Part shown: positions 15,097 to 24,876 of the stretch, piece after piece
Position numbering within the stretch: the first letter of the stretch is position 1
Layout of the letters: the number at the start of each line of letters is the position of its first letter
NCBI GenBank assembly: GCA_001803465.1
Contig: MHDE01000019.1
Coordinates: 1 to 36,561 of the forward strand
Length of the DNA stretch: 36,561 nucleotides
DNA from: Microgenomates group bacterium RIFCSPHIGHO2_01_FULL_45_11
GTDB taxonomy: Bacteria; Patescibacteriota; Microgenomatia; UBA1400; 2-01-FULL-45-11
Reading direction: 5' to 3'
The notes under the pieces: model-generated
Seen by the model: the letters and a program-made list of their open reading frames with translations, nothing else
Databases searched by the model: none
Told to the model about the DNA's origin: nothing
Translations under genes and position numbers: made by a program

Positions 15097-15102
15097 TATA
15101 AT
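15097..15102 (+). promoter_or_regulatory. -10 box (TATAAT) for a probably leaderless transcript
   Basis: TATAAT ends 10 nt before ATG 15113; no Shine-Dalgarno in the interval (atctcaaaat). Confidence 0.5.
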
Positions 15103-15112
15103 ATCTCAAAAT

Positions 15113-15571
15113 ATGTCAGCAGAAGACGGTCGCGTATTCGATCTTCAAAGAATCACATCGATGATTGAACGCATGGAAGGAGACCTACCCGACCTCTTTA
15201 CCATCGCCAACCTCACCTGTTTATTTAATCAAGATTTAGTTAGAAAAATAATTGAGGGCGGCACTCCAATGTCATTAAAACCACTAGATGAACAGAAAGG
15301 AATCATAGAATTGACCCCAATCTTTACTGTCCCTCAACTGACCACCATCCGCACTAATTTAGCAACAGAATTTGATGTTAATATACCCTCAACTGAAATT
15401 ATTACCGACACTCAGGTTATACAACTGCCACCGCAGCCCACTGAAACCGGAGTGTTAGGCACTTCTGGTCAAATTGAAGCAAGATTTGAAGTTTACGAAA
15501 TATCAGAAGACCAAACCGCCTACCCCTTCAGTGATATCTTCGATCCGCCTCCAGATGAAAATAGCCAGTGA
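15113..15571 (+). CDS. Hypothetical protein (152 aa), divergent from mraZ
   Basis: Intact ORF preceded by a good -10 box; no family recognised. Confidence 0.6.
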   Translation: MSAEDGRVFDLQRITSMIERMEGDLPDLFTIANLTCLFNQDLVRKIIEGGTPMSLKPLDEQKGIIELTPIFTVPQLTTIRTNLATEFDVNIPSTEIITDTQVIQLPPQPTETGVLGTSGQIEARFEVYEISEDQTAYPFSDIFDPPPDENSQ

Positions 15572-15615
15572 AAACTACGCAAATTTTTCTGAGCTTAAAT
15601 ATATTAATCGAGGAA

Positions 15616-16092
15616 TCATCTAATTATATTCTGACGCCACCTTATCCTATTAACTAACTGCTTTCCTTCCTGTTCCCGATATTTCTTTAAATCCTGCTGA
15701 GTAATGAGCGAAAGAGGTTTTGGTAGTCTGTTCAGAGAAAACCAACCAATATCACTACATTTACCTGGCTCTAATATCTTTGGTTTCTGGTCCGGCCGGA
15801 TTTTAGCTAAAAACGTTGTCGCCACCCAATGCTGTTTCTCGCCGCGAATAATATGATCCGCCGCCGGTAACTGCTCAATAATTTCAATCCCAATCCCATA
15901 CTCTTCTTTAATTTCTCGTCTGACTGCCGCCTCCAAGGTTTCATTAAATTTTACCGCTCCCCCTGGGTTCTCCCATGTCCCCCGTTCATTCTTAGCCAAA
16001 GGTCCTCGCTTAGCCAATAAAATCTCGCCTTTATCATTAAAAATCATCGCCCCGGCCGATACTCCAATGTAATCAACTCCCACCCGCATCAT
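15616..16092 (-). CDS. Nudix hydrolase
   Basis: Nudix box GGAVKFNETLEAAVRREIKEEYGI. Confidence 0.93.
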   Translation of the reverse strand: MMRVGVDYIGVSAGAMIFNDKGEILLAKRGPLAKNERGTWENPGGAVKFNETLEAAVRREIKEEYGIGIEIIEQLPAADHIIRGEKQHWVATTFLAKIRPDQKPKILEPGKCSDIGWFSLNRLPKPLSLITQQDLKKYREQEGKQLVNRIRWRQNIIR

Positions 16093-16892
16093 GAAGACAC
16101 CACAACGTAAGTAGACACCAAATCACCCTTAGCACTCACCGTTTTCCCTTCAATCGTCGTTTCATAATCAACCCACTTTGTCCCATCCCAACCGTAAACT
16201 ACTGCACTATCGGACTCTTCCGCCATCCGAATCTTGACCTCCGCTGTCGTTTCTGGCAACTCTCCCACCGTCGCCACCAAAAATGGCCCCGCCAGCACCT
16301 TGCCCTCAATTAATTCTGGCAATCCCGGCGACTGCATGACAATTACTTTTGCTTGTTTAATCGGCTTGGTTAAAGATAACTGGAAGAAACCATCAGTAGT
16401 CGCTAGTTGACTGTAACTTTTCTGGGTATCATCATACCGCCACGGCACTTCCAGAGCATATTCCTCATCGTGAAAGTCTAAGCGGAGCGTCCCCCCAATC
16501 ACGTCCTCATGGTAGGTAATATGTCCCCCGGCGCTCTTTGACCCCAAAAACAATTCCATGGTAAAAGGAAAGTTAGTCAGAGAAAACGTCCGATACACCG
16601 AATCCAAAACTCCTTTATTCCGATCATACTCAAGGGTTACTTCTCCGTTGCTGGCCGGCTTTTTCAATTCGTAAATCTTAAGTTCCAATTCATTTCGGCC
16701 TGCTAAAGGCTGTAAAGTCACATACGGCCGCTCTTCCAGTGGAATAATATTTACCGCCGCCTTCGGCTTATTTGGCTTAGTCATTTCGGTAGGTATCTTG
16801 GGGCTTATCAACCGCCAAATTCCCATCCCCACGCCGATAATAACTAACCCCACCGTTCCAATTATCAGTTTTTTTGGCACTTTCCGACTCAT
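16089..16892 (-). CDS. Hypothetical membrane-anchored extracytoplasmic protein
   Basis: N-terminal TM (KLIIGTVGLVIIGVGMGIWRL) then soluble beta-rich 230 aa; no family recognised. Confidence 0.6.
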   Translation of the reverse strand: MSRKVPKKLIIGTVGLVIIGVGMGIWRLISPKIPTEMTKPNKPKAAVNIIPLEERPYVTLQPLAGRNELELKIYELKKPASNGEVTLEYDRNKGVLDSVYRTFSLTNFPFTMELFLGSKSAGGHITYHEDVIGGTLRLDFHDEEYALEVPWRYDDTQKSYSQLATTDGFFQLSLTKPIKQAKVIVMQSPGLPELIEGKVLAGPFLVATVGELPETTAEVKIRMAEESDSAVVYGWDGTKWVDYETTIEGKTVSAKGDLVSTYVVVSS

Positions 16893-16901
16893 AACTATAC
16901 G

Positions 16902-18191
16902 CTAAACGCTACTCCCTAATCGCTTCCCAAGATATTCTTCCAATTTAGCCACTCCCACCCGAACTTGAGCAGTGGTATCCCGGTCTCGCACCGTCACCGA
17001 ATCATTATCTAAGGTCTCAAAGTCAATCGTCACGCAAAACGGCGTTCCTGCTTCGTCTTGGGAAAAATAACGCTTCCCAATATTTCCCCGCTCGTCCCAA
17101 GTCGAGCGGAGCGAGAGTTTGAGCTTGTCGAAAACCTGCCTGGCCTTTTTTACCAGTTTATCCTTATTAGCTAACAAAGGGAACACCGCTACCTTAACCG
17201 GCGCCAGTTTAGGATGAAGTTTTAAAACTACCCGTTTCTCCTCCTTACTATAGGCATCCATGAGGAAAAAAAGCGCCGATCGATCCACCCCACCCGAAGT
17301 CTCAATCACCAAAGGAGTATATTCCTCATTAGTATCTGGGTCTTTATACTTTAGACGGTGATTTTTCAAGTCATAATCGCCCCGATGATGAATCCCCTCA
17401 AACTCACTCCAGCCAAACGGAGCTTCATACTCAATGTCCTCGGCAAACCGGGCGTAGTGCGCTCGTTCGTCTGCTTTATGCTCCCGAAATCGCAATTTAT
17501 TCTCCTTCATCCCTAATGACACATACCACTGCCTTCGTAACTGCTTCAATGCCTCAAATGTCTTTTTACTTTCTTTCTCGTCTGGCCTAACAAAATATTC
17601 TAATTCCATCTGCTCAAACTCGCGGCTTCGGTAAGTAAAATTACCCGGCGTAATTTCATTTCTGAATGCCTTACCGATTTGAGCAATCCCAAAAGGAATC
17701 TTAACTCGCGTTGACTGAATAACATTGGCAAAATTAACAAACACGCCCTGAGTAATCTCACCCCGAAGATATGCTTTCTGCTTTGGTTCAGTTGTACCTA
17801 AAAGCACTTCAGTCAGAAGGTTGAATTTTTTCGGTTTAGTCCAGATCACTTTTTCACCATGCTCCTTCTCGTGCAACGTTATCTCTTCCTGCTTATCCGC
17901 CCGAAACCGCTTATGACACACTTTGCACTCAACCAAAGGATCTGTAAACGCCTCCGTATGTCCTGAAGCTTCCCATACTTTCGGACTCATCACAATCGCC
18001 GTATCCACCCCCACCACATCCTCTCGACTGTAAACCATCGTTTTCCACCACTCCCGCTTAATATTGTTTTTAAGCTCTACTCCCAAAGGTCCATAATCCC
18101 AAAAACCCCGAAAACCTCCGTATATCTCTGATCCGGGATAAATAAACCCCCGCCGCTTGGCCAAAGCCACAATTTCTTGAAGATTCTCCAT
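16902..18191 (-). CDS. glyS: Glycine--tRNA ligase (single-chain, class II)
   Basis: GFIYPGSEIYGGFRGFWDYGPLGVELKNNIK, FRNEITPGNFTYRSREFEQMELEYF, GIHHRGDYDL, DERGNIGKRYFSQDEAGTPFCVTID. Confidence 0.96.
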   Translation of the reverse strand: MENLQEIVALAKRRGFIYPGSEIYGGFRGFWDYGPLGVELKNNIKREWWKTMVYSREDVVGVDTAIVMSPKVWEASGHTEAFTDPLVECKVCHKRFRADKQEEITLHEKEHGEKVIWTKPKKFNLLTEVLLGTTEPKQKAYLRGEITQGVFVNFANVIQSTRVKIPFGIAQIGKAFRNEITPGNFTYRSREFEQMELEYFVRPDEKESKKTFEALKQLRRQWYVSLGMKENKLRFREHKADERAHYARFAEDIEYEAPFGWSEFEGIHHRGDYDLKNHRLKYKDPDTNEEYTPLVIETSGGVDRSALFFLMDAYSKEEKRVVLKLHPKLAPVKVAVFPLLANKDKLVKKARQVFDKLKLSLRSTWDERGNIGKRYFSQDEAGTPFCVTIDFETLDNDSVTVRDRDTTAQVRVGVAKLEEYLGKRLGSSV

Positions 18192-18255
18192 AGTTACCTA
18201 TTGTAGCAGATGCCAGGTGAGTCTATCAGCAGTCACAACCTTACTTAGTCAATGA

Positions 18256-18807
18256 TTAGTCGCTGTCGGCAAGATGAGGAGTAAGAAACCGCTTTGTTTT
18301 AAGCGGCCGTTCAGCCAACTCCTCAAGATATAACTTAATTCCTTGCTCATTTAACCCCGCCGGAGGACCAAAACCCAACGCTTTCAGGAGTCTTTGGACC
18401 TTGGCTACCAGTTTTAACCGTTTCGAACCATCAGTCGTCAGAAGCCGTAGCGAGTCCACCAGTATTAAAAACACCTCCTCATTCTCCTGACCGTCAGGCG
18501 TTAACAAATCCACAATTTCTAGCATTTGAAACATGCCGGTAACACCTCCTAAGTGCTTTCGGGCTGGAGTAAATGTCTCAACAATTTTCACTTGAGTCAC
18601 AATCGGCAAACCTCTCTCTCCTACCCAAAAAAAATCACTTACAGTACCAGGTTCCAAACCACCCTTTTTTTTGGATAATAACTTTCGGCTCCCCTTAGCA
18701 ATAACCGTAACTTTTCCGTACTTCCTAGTAAACACCGTCACCAATCGATCAGCTTCGCTAAAATTGCGCCTCTTTAACACCACGCCGACAGAATGAAAAC
18801 TCCGCAT
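18256..18807 (-). CDS. recO: DNA repair protein RecO
   Basis: MRSFHSVGVVLKRRNFSEADRLVTVFTRKYGKVTVIAKGSRKLLSKKKGGLEPGT. Start trimmed from 18915 to ATG 18807 because the extension is encoded by a hairpin repeat and lacks RecO similarity. Confidence 0.88.
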   Translation of the reverse strand: MRSFHSVGVVLKRRNFSEADRLVTVFTRKYGKVTVIAKGSRKLLSKKKGGLEPGTVSDFFWVGERGLPIVTQVKIVETFTPARKHLGGVTGMFQMLEIVDLLTPDGQENEEVFLILVDSLRLLTTDGSKRLKLVAKVQRLLKALGFGPPAGLNEQGIKLYLEELAERPLKTKRFLTPHLADSD

Positions 18808-18848
18808 AAATTCCTTTAGGTTTATTTGAATTACCAATAGCGTGCAAT

Positions 18849-18887
18849 CCCTCCGAAGTCCCGAGCGAAGTCGAGGGACGAAGGGGG
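18849..18887. repeat. REP-like imperfect hairpin between the glycan operon and recO
   Basis: CCCTCCGAAGTCCC gagcgaagtcga GGGACGAAGGGGGG: 5-bp GTCCC/GGGAC inner stem plus 6-bp outer stem (one G-U) with a 3x3 internal loop. Confidence 0.6.
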
Positions 18888-18893
18888 GTAAGT

Positions 18894-20921
18894 TCAAGGA
18901 AGTGCTACCCGCCAATCTTTATCTACCGTCAACTCAAATTCCTGCCTCTCCGCTCCGAGTATTATGGTGTACTTCGGCGAATACGTACCCGGCTGTTTTT
19001 GAATCGTCATTAAATAAGTCCCTTCTGGCCGATACGGCACCGTGTATGTCAACTCTAGTTTCGTTTGCGATTGAGGCGTTAACGTAAAAAACCCCTCAAT
19101 CGCCGTCTTCTCCAGCTCCTCATAGGTAGTAACCGAATCTTCCTCAAAACCGCTGCTCTCTATAAGCTTACTCCCTTTAGGCACATACAACCTGAAAAAG
19201 TCTTGAAGTACTCCGTTAAGACACAATTTACCGGCCTCTAAATTGCAGTTACTGCCGGCAAAAGGGTTTTTGTAAAGTATCGTCACCATCTTCTTTACCT
19301 TATCTCCCTCAAGACTAATTTCCTGCTCAACTTCTTGAGTAATAAACAGGTTGCTTTTGGCTCCTCCAAAATTAGCATCATTGATAAGGAAATAATCGCC
19401 GTCGCCTCCGGTAATTCTGCCTCCGGCATTAAATCCTTCCACCGCCCCTTGTACCTTATTATCAATCATGTAAAAAATAATATGTTTCTCGGTCACATTT
19501 TTGTAGAAAGATTGAAACAATGCTGGCCAAGCGTTACTCTCCGCATCGTAAGCCTTTTGAATAATGGTTTGCATCATCGGCCCTAGCACCGCTTTCCGAT
19601 CACTCCGAATCGTAGCCACCGGTCTAGTCACTAAATCTTCCAATTTATAAATAACTTGCGGACAATTACATCGCTCGTCCGTCTCCATGGAAAAAGTTCC
19701 AAATTCCGACACCTCCAAGGGTCCAAGAATGGCCACCAAATCTTTGAGCACCTTGGTATCAATGGCAATTACCCCATCAATCTCCGCTTCACCAGGTAAC
19801 TCTCGATAGTAGCTTAAAAACATCTTCATGCTCTCGGCAAAATCTGGTGAAAAATTCATATCCCTCAAATACCAAGAATTCACCTCTAAGTATTTTTTAA
19901 TCGGTTCCGGGGGCTCTAATCGTTTCCTGAATTTGGCATCAAGTTCATAAATATCGACCGATCTCTCTGCAATAATTCGCCCCCGATCCACTGTCATAAT
20001 GGCGTACGCGGTCATGAACCCACCCGTTGGCCGAAGTTCCGCATCGTTTTGAAACAAAACCAAATACCGCTGCTGCTCTTCCACTCCCGCCATTATCGGC
20101 AAAACTTCTAAAACCGGCTGAATTCTGGTTACCACTGTCACTACTTCATCCATCGTCCCTTTTACCCTAAGAATTAGACTTTCTAATTCTTTTCCCTTAA
20201 CAGTCAATCGGTACCGTTCGGGTTTAATCGCCCGAATTTCTTCTTGAGCCATCGTTAACTTTTCGGCCGCTTCCGCCACACTGGGCCTTATCTCATTAAG
20301 AGTTCCCAAAATGGCCACAATCCGATCTTCGGTAGTTCCGCCGGTAAACGTTCCCTCACCTTTAAGTCCCAAAACATCGACGTGGGGTTCCACCGCCGTT
20401 ACCAATATCCGACCAGCCTGAACACTTTCTACCGCCGCCGCCAAAGCATGCTCTCCATCTTGATAATAGGCAGTGATGGGAGTAAATCTCAACCACCCTA
20501 ACAATCGATATGTTTTTTGCAAAGTTACTACCTCCCGTTCCGCTTCGGCCAATGCTGTTTTTGCCTCTGGCAAATCTTGACGTTTAACCGCCTCAACCAC
20601 TGTCTGGACTTTGGCATATGCTTCTTTTCCACCTCTCACTAACTGCCAAGCTGGCCAACCCGCAAGCAGCACCAAACCCAGTACCACCATCGCTAAAACC
20701 AATAATCTACCCCACCATCTACGTCTATTCTTAAGTTTTAAAGACAAAACCGTATTTGATTGTGACAGCTTCACCTTTTTATCGCCAAAAGCATCCTCCC
20801 CCTTCTTTTCGATAACCTTGGCCCCTCCAGATTCCTCCTTTGGCTTCTCCACCATTCTCACTGCAGTGCCCTCTTTAGAAAAAGATATTTTTGGTACGTC
20901 TTCCATATTTTCTCTTACCAT
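18894..20921 (-). CDS. DUF4012 domain membrane protein
   Basis: ORF 675 aa; N-terminal TM, YLVLFQNDAELRPTGGFMTAYAIMTVDRGRI signature of DUF4012. Confidence 0.85.
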   Translation of the reverse strand: MVRENMEDVPKISFSKEGTAVRMVEKPKEESGGAKVIEKKGEDAFGDKKVKLSQSNTVLSLKLKNRRRWWGRLLVLAMVVLGLVLLAGWPAWQLVRGGKEAYAKVQTVVEAVKRQDLPEAKTALAEAEREVVTLQKTYRLLGWLRFTPITAYYQDGEHALAAAVESVQAGRILVTAVEPHVDVLGLKGEGTFTGGTTEDRIVAILGTLNEIRPSVAEAAEKLTMAQEEIRAIKPERYRLTVKGKELESLILRVKGTMDEVVTVVTRIQPVLEVLPIMAGVEEQQRYLVLFQNDAELRPTGGFMTAYAIMTVDRGRIIAERSVDIYELDAKFRKRLEPPEPIKKYLEVNSWYLRDMNFSPDFAESMKMFLSYYRELPGEAEIDGVIAIDTKVLKDLVAILGPLEVSEFGTFSMETDERCNCPQVIYKLEDLVTRPVATIRSDRKAVLGPMMQTIIQKAYDAESNAWPALFQSFYKNVTEKHIIFYMIDNKVQGAVEGFNAGGRITGGDGDYFLINDANFGGAKSNLFITQEVEQEISLEGDKVKKMVTILYKNPFAGSNCNLEAGKLCLNGVLQDFFRLYVPKGSKLIESSGFEEDSVTTYEELEKTAIEGFFTLTPQSQTKLELTYTVPYRPEGTYLMTIQKQPGTYSPKYTIILGAERQEFELTVDKDWRVALP

Positions 20922-21544
20922 TTTGACAACATTGCTCTCGGTGTTTTGAGAATAATTATAATATCTTTGATGATAGATTTTTGCCTGGCGTACTGAGCAT
21001 CGAGCTTGGCCCTTTGATCAAAAGGGATAATATTCCTTCCGGAAGTCTGCCATGGTCCGGTAATTCCCGGCTTGATTCTTAAAATATCCCGGATAAACTT
21101 TTTAGTTTCCGGATAACGCCTGGGTTGTTCAGTTAATTCGTCGGTAACGTAAGCCCGCGGTCCCACCAAACTCATTTCTCCCTTGATAACGTTTATCAAC
21201 TGAGGGAATTCATCAATAGTTAACGACCTTAACACTCGACCCAATGAGGTTATACGAGGATCACGTTCTAACTTCCAGTCTCCCCGCTTGAAGCGCTTGA
21301 GCAAATGGGGATTTTTAAAATAAAGATACTCATCTGCTCCGTCAACCATCGACCTAAATTTGTACATATGAAACGGCTTACCATTCTTTCCCACCCGTTT
21401 ATGGCGGTAAATTATCGGTCCTGGAGAATCCAACCGGATTAAAATTGGCACAATTACCCAAAACGGCAAAAATAAAACCAAAAGGATTAAGGCCAGGCTT
21501 ATATCTATGCCCCGCTTTACCAGGTCATAAAAAACCACTTTCAT
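20915..21544 (-). CDS. Bacterial sugar (undecaprenyl-phosphate phosphohexose) transferase
   Basis: VKRGIDISLALILLVLFLPFWVIVPILIRLDSPGPIIYRHKRVGKNGKPFHMYKFRSM; SLVGPRAYVTDE; KPGITGPWQTSGR. Confidence 0.93.
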   Translation of the reverse strand: MKVVFYDLVKRGIDISLALILLVLFLPFWVIVPILIRLDSPGPIIYRHKRVGKNGKPFHMYKFRSMVDGADEYLYFKNPHLLKRFKRGDWKLERDPRITSLGRVLRSLTIDEFPQLINVIKGEMSLVGPRAYVTDELTEQPRRYPETKKFIRDILRIKPGITGPWQTSGRNIIPFDQRAKLDAQYARQKSIIKDIIIILKTPRAMLSKW

Positions 21545-21546
21545 GA

Positions 21547-22653
21547 CTAGACGTACTTCTCTTTCTCTGTCCCATCAAATGATTTGAGCATGTTTTTAAT
21601 TTCCGGAATCGACTCCTGAGGTGTCACTAAAATCGCATCCTCCGTTACTACCACCACCATACCTTTTAAATCAATCGCACTTACCAACTGGTTTGTATAG
21701 TTAAAAACCAAACTGTTCTTAGTTTTCCAAGCCACCACCCTACCCTTTGTTAAGTTATCTTCAGGCTTCGCCTGCAACGCCTCTTTAAAAGCCTCCCACG
21801 TTCCCACATCACTCCAACCTAAATCCACCGAAATTACCACCGCCTCATGAGGTGAAATCTTCTCTAAAATTGCATTATCAAAATGTACTTGCTCAAACTT
21901 GGGGTAAATTTCTTCAAGTTCTTTTTGATGATTCTTGTTGCCATAACTGGCTTGTAGCTTCATCAGTCCCTTATACATTTCCGGAACGTGCTTCCTAAAT
22001 TGCTCCAGTACAAACTTAGGCGTCACCACAAAGTATCCTGGATTCCAAGCATGATTATCGCTGTCAAAATAAGTATTCGCCCGCTCTAAACTAGGTCGAT
22101 AGTGCCAGGATATAAACTCTCTCACCTCAAAACCGTTTACCACTTCCAACTGCCTACCAAACTCAATCCAGCCCAAATTTTGATTGGCAAACCGCGGCTC
22201 TTGACCAATAAAAACAAACAAATCTTTCTTTTTTGATAGATACTCTGCTCCACTAAAAATCGCTCGTTTAAAACGGTTAACATGCTTCATCACATGATCG
22301 CTCCATAAGATCGCCACCGCTCCCTCCGGATCTTTCTTAGCCAAAATCGCCATCAGATACCCAACCGCCGGCGCTACATCCCGCATTGTCGGCTCACCGA
22401 TGATATTCTCAATGGGAATATCGGGAAGTTGGTTTTTAATGATTCCTTTGTAAGCTTGTCCAGAAGATATATAGATGTTTTCCAGTTTGACCTCGGGCTG
22501 CACCCGTTGAATAGCCAGTTGCAGCGTCGACTGGTTATCAATCATCTTCTCAAACTGTTTAGGCGTCTTCTTTCTTGATAGCGGCCACATCCGCGTCCCC
22601 ACTCCCCCAGCGAAGATCACTACTCGTAAATCTAGTGCTGATAGTTTTGCCAT
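21547..22653 (-). CDS. manC: Mannose-1-phosphate guanylyltransferase
   Basis: VVIFAGGVGTRMWPLSRKKTPKQFEKM; DNAILEK; DLGWSDVGTWEAF. Confidence 0.93.
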   Translation of the reverse strand: MAKLSALDLRVVIFAGGVGTRMWPLSRKKTPKQFEKMIDNQSTLQLAIQRVQPEVKLENIYISSGQAYKGIIKNQLPDIPIENIIGEPTMRDVAPAVGYLMAILAKKDPEGAVAILWSDHVMKHVNRFKRAIFSGAEYLSKKKDLFVFIGQEPRFANQNLGWIEFGRQLEVVNGFEVREFISWHYRPSLERANTYFDSDNHAWNPGYFVVTPKFVLEQFRKHVPEMYKGLMKLQASYGNKNHQKELEEIYPKFEQVHFDNAILEKISPHEAVVISVDLGWSDVGTWEAFKEALQAKPEDNLTKGRVVAWKTKNSLVFNYTNQLVSAIDLKGMVVVVTEDAILVTPQESIPEIKNMLKSFDGTEKEKYV

Positions 22654-23738
22654 GCCTTCTCCACTACTTTCCTAAATTGGCCTTGAAAATTTACTGTATC
22701 AAATTGTTGAGCCGTTGTAATAAGCATCTTCGAATCAAAATTCATTGTCTCGAATCGACGGATAGCTTTCATTATACCGCCGGGTGTACAGTCCCCAAAG
22801 AACGTCCCGGTTTTCCCCTCAATCACTATCTCCCTTACCCCTCCGGCGTTGAAACTGATAACCGGTTTACCAGCTGCCAATGCCTCTAAAGCTACTATCC
22901 CAAAATCTTCTTCTTGTGGCATAATCACCGCTCGACAGTTTTGGTAGTAACCCACCAGTTCATTATCGGTCACCAACCCGGTAAAAGTCACGTTAGCCGT
23001 GGCTTGAATTTTAAGTTTTTTCTCTTCACTGCCTGTCCCCACCACCACCAGCCGGTCAGAAAGCTTCCTAAAAGCTTGCACCACTACCTCCACTCTTTTG
23101 GCTGGCACCAAACGTGATACCAGTAAAAAATATGAGCTCTTCAAGGAATTTTTACCAACTTCTTGAAATCTTTGAATATCAACCGGGGGATAGACAACTT
23201 CGTCGACTTCTCGGCGGTAGTACTTTTTAACTTTACCTGCTACCGACTGTGAAATAGCTACCAGATAGTCAGGTCTTTGACCGGCAAAATAATCCCACCG
23301 TCGCATTCTGCTAAAAAGTGGCAAAAGTATCAATTTCCCCATTCGTCCCAATGGATTCTGATCCAAATGTAATTTTGTCTGACTCCATAAGTATTTTGGC
23401 GGAGTTAAAAAATAACAAACATGAAACGTTCTAGGAGCTGTAATCACTCCTTTCGCCTCGGCACTTGTTACCGAAATGACGACGTCAAACTGGCTAAAAT
23501 CAAAACTTTCAAAAGCCAGTGGCATCAACCAAAATAACCACTCATGATGGGCCCTTAATCCAGGTAATCGATTTAAAAATGATGTGATTACCGTAAATTC
23601 TCTCGCCCAGGGCGCGTGAGCAGGCGAATAAACCGAAGTAAAAAGAGGTGCCTCCGGCCATATCCCATGTAGCGCCATCAACACTCTCTCTGCCCCACCC
23701 ACCTTGTTGACACGATCATAAACCAGTGCTACCCGCAT
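22632..23738 (-). CDS. Glycosyltransferase family 4
   Basis: LVYDRVNKVGGAERVLMAL; LLVSRLVPAKRVEVVVQAF; MPQEEDFGIVALEALAAGKPVISFNAGG. Confidence 0.92.
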   Translation of the reverse strand: MRVALVYDRVNKVGGAERVLMALHGIWPEAPLFTSVYSPAHAPWAREFTVITSFLNRLPGLRAHHEWLFWLMPLAFESFDFSQFDVVISVTSAEAKGVITAPRTFHVCYFLTPPKYLWSQTKLHLDQNPLGRMGKLILLPLFSRMRRWDYFAGQRPDYLVAISQSVAGKVKKYYRREVDEVVYPPVDIQRFQEVGKNSLKSSYFLLVSRLVPAKRVEVVVQAFRKLSDRLVVVGTGSEEKKLKIQATANVTFTGLVTDNELVGYYQNCRAVIMPQEEDFGIVALEALAAGKPVISFNAGGVREIVIEGKTGTFFGDCTPGGIMKAIRRFETMNFDSKMLITTAQQFDTVNFQGQFRKVVEKAWQNYQH

Positions 23739-23748
23739 AAGATATGAA

Positions 23749-24876
23749 TTATCTAACCGCCTGCTTATAAACCTTTAGTGTTTCTTTTGCCATTGTTTGC
23801 CAACTATAATCCACCACTCTCTGCCAACCAAGTCTAATTAATTTCTTCCTAAAGTCAAAATTACTAACAACTTCACCAATTACCTCTACCATCTCTTCAA
23901 CGTTGAAAGGATCAAAATAAACTGCCGCTTCACCATATATTTCAGGCAAAGATCCTGATTTAGCCGCCGCCACTGGTGTTCCAAGCGCCATCGCTTCCAA
24001 CCCGGTCAAACCAAAACCTTCAGACAATGATGGTTGCACCACTAGTGTAGCCTGCTGATAGATTTTCGAAAGGTCCTCATCCGACACAAATCCTGTTAAC
24101 TTAACCGCCGACAATAACTTCTGTCGCCCGATAGCTTTAGTCAGTCTGCCCAAGAAAACATTACGAGAACTTACGATTACTAAAGTAAATTGAGGGAAAT
24201 TCTTCTTTCTAAGGATAGAAAACGCCACCAAAAGTCTATCTAAGTTCTTGTGAGGATAAACATTCCCCACATATAATAGATATGGTTCTGATATTTGATA
24301 CTTAGCCAGTATCTGCTTTGCCTTATCCTTACTTGATATTCCATAACTATCAACACCTTCGTAAATTGTAGTAATTTTGTCCTCGGTTATCTTTTCTAAA
24401 TCTTTTATCTCGTGTTTTACAAAATTGCTGGGTACAATTATTGTTCTTGAACGTTTTATGGCATTTCGAGCCACCAATCGATATCCTAAGTACTTTAGTA
24501 AATAAGTCGTCGGCGACAAAGTAGTCACCGCTAATCCCTTCACCCTATGCCACAATAAATCATGAATAGTCACTATAAATGGTTCTCGAAAAAATAAAGG
24601 AACGTTAAAATGAGGAAAGTGAACAAGATCCAACTTGTGTCTATGTAGCGTTTGTATCAAACCTACCTGTTCCCCTAGAGTATAATGCCTAAAATCTGCC
24701 ACCACCACTTCCACATTATCAGCTCGCCTAACCCTACCAACATCCACCTGTCGTACGAACAAAATGAATGTATCAGTCGGAGACAAAGGCGGTATATCTT
24801 CCACCAAATGTTTAACATATCGACCAATGCCGGCATGCCGCAATCCGTACATTCTCGCATCAATGCCGACAATCAT
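23749..24876 (-). CDS. Glycosyltransferase family 4
   Basis: HAGIGRYVKHLVEDI; LLYVGNVYPHKNLDRLL; PSLSEGFGLTGLEAMALGTPVAAAKSGSLPEIYGEAA. Confidence 0.93.
   Translation of the reverse strand: MIVGIDARMYGLRHAGIGRYVKHLVEDIPPLSPTDTFILFVRQVDVGRVRRADNVEVVVADFRHYTLGEQVGLIQTLHRHKLDLVHFPHFNVPLFFREPFIVTIHDLLWHRVKGLAVTTLSPTTYLLKYLGYRLVARNAIKRSRTIIVPSNFVKHEIKDLEKITEDKITTIYEGVDSYGISSKDKAKQILAKYQISEPYLLYVGNVYPHKNLDRLLVAFSILRKKNFPQFTLVIVSSRNVFLGRLTKAIGRQKLLSAVKLTGFVSDEDLSKIYQQATLVVQPSLSEGFGLTGLEAMALGTPVAAAKSGSLPEIYGEAAVYFDPFNVEEMVEVIGEVVSNFDFRKKLIRLGWQRVVDYSWQTMAKETLKVYKQAVR

Noticed and set aside
18808-18915. N-terminal extension of RecO
   Set aside because: Encoded by the REP-like hairpin and overlapping the DUF4012 stop; RecO similarity starts at MRSFHSVGVVLK.
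24675-24872. Second minus-strand frame nested in the GT4 gene, and 25911-26186, 25177-25359, 28248-28514
   Set aside because: Alternative frames inside convincing glycosyltransferase ORFs; Trp/Arg-rich nonsense composition.
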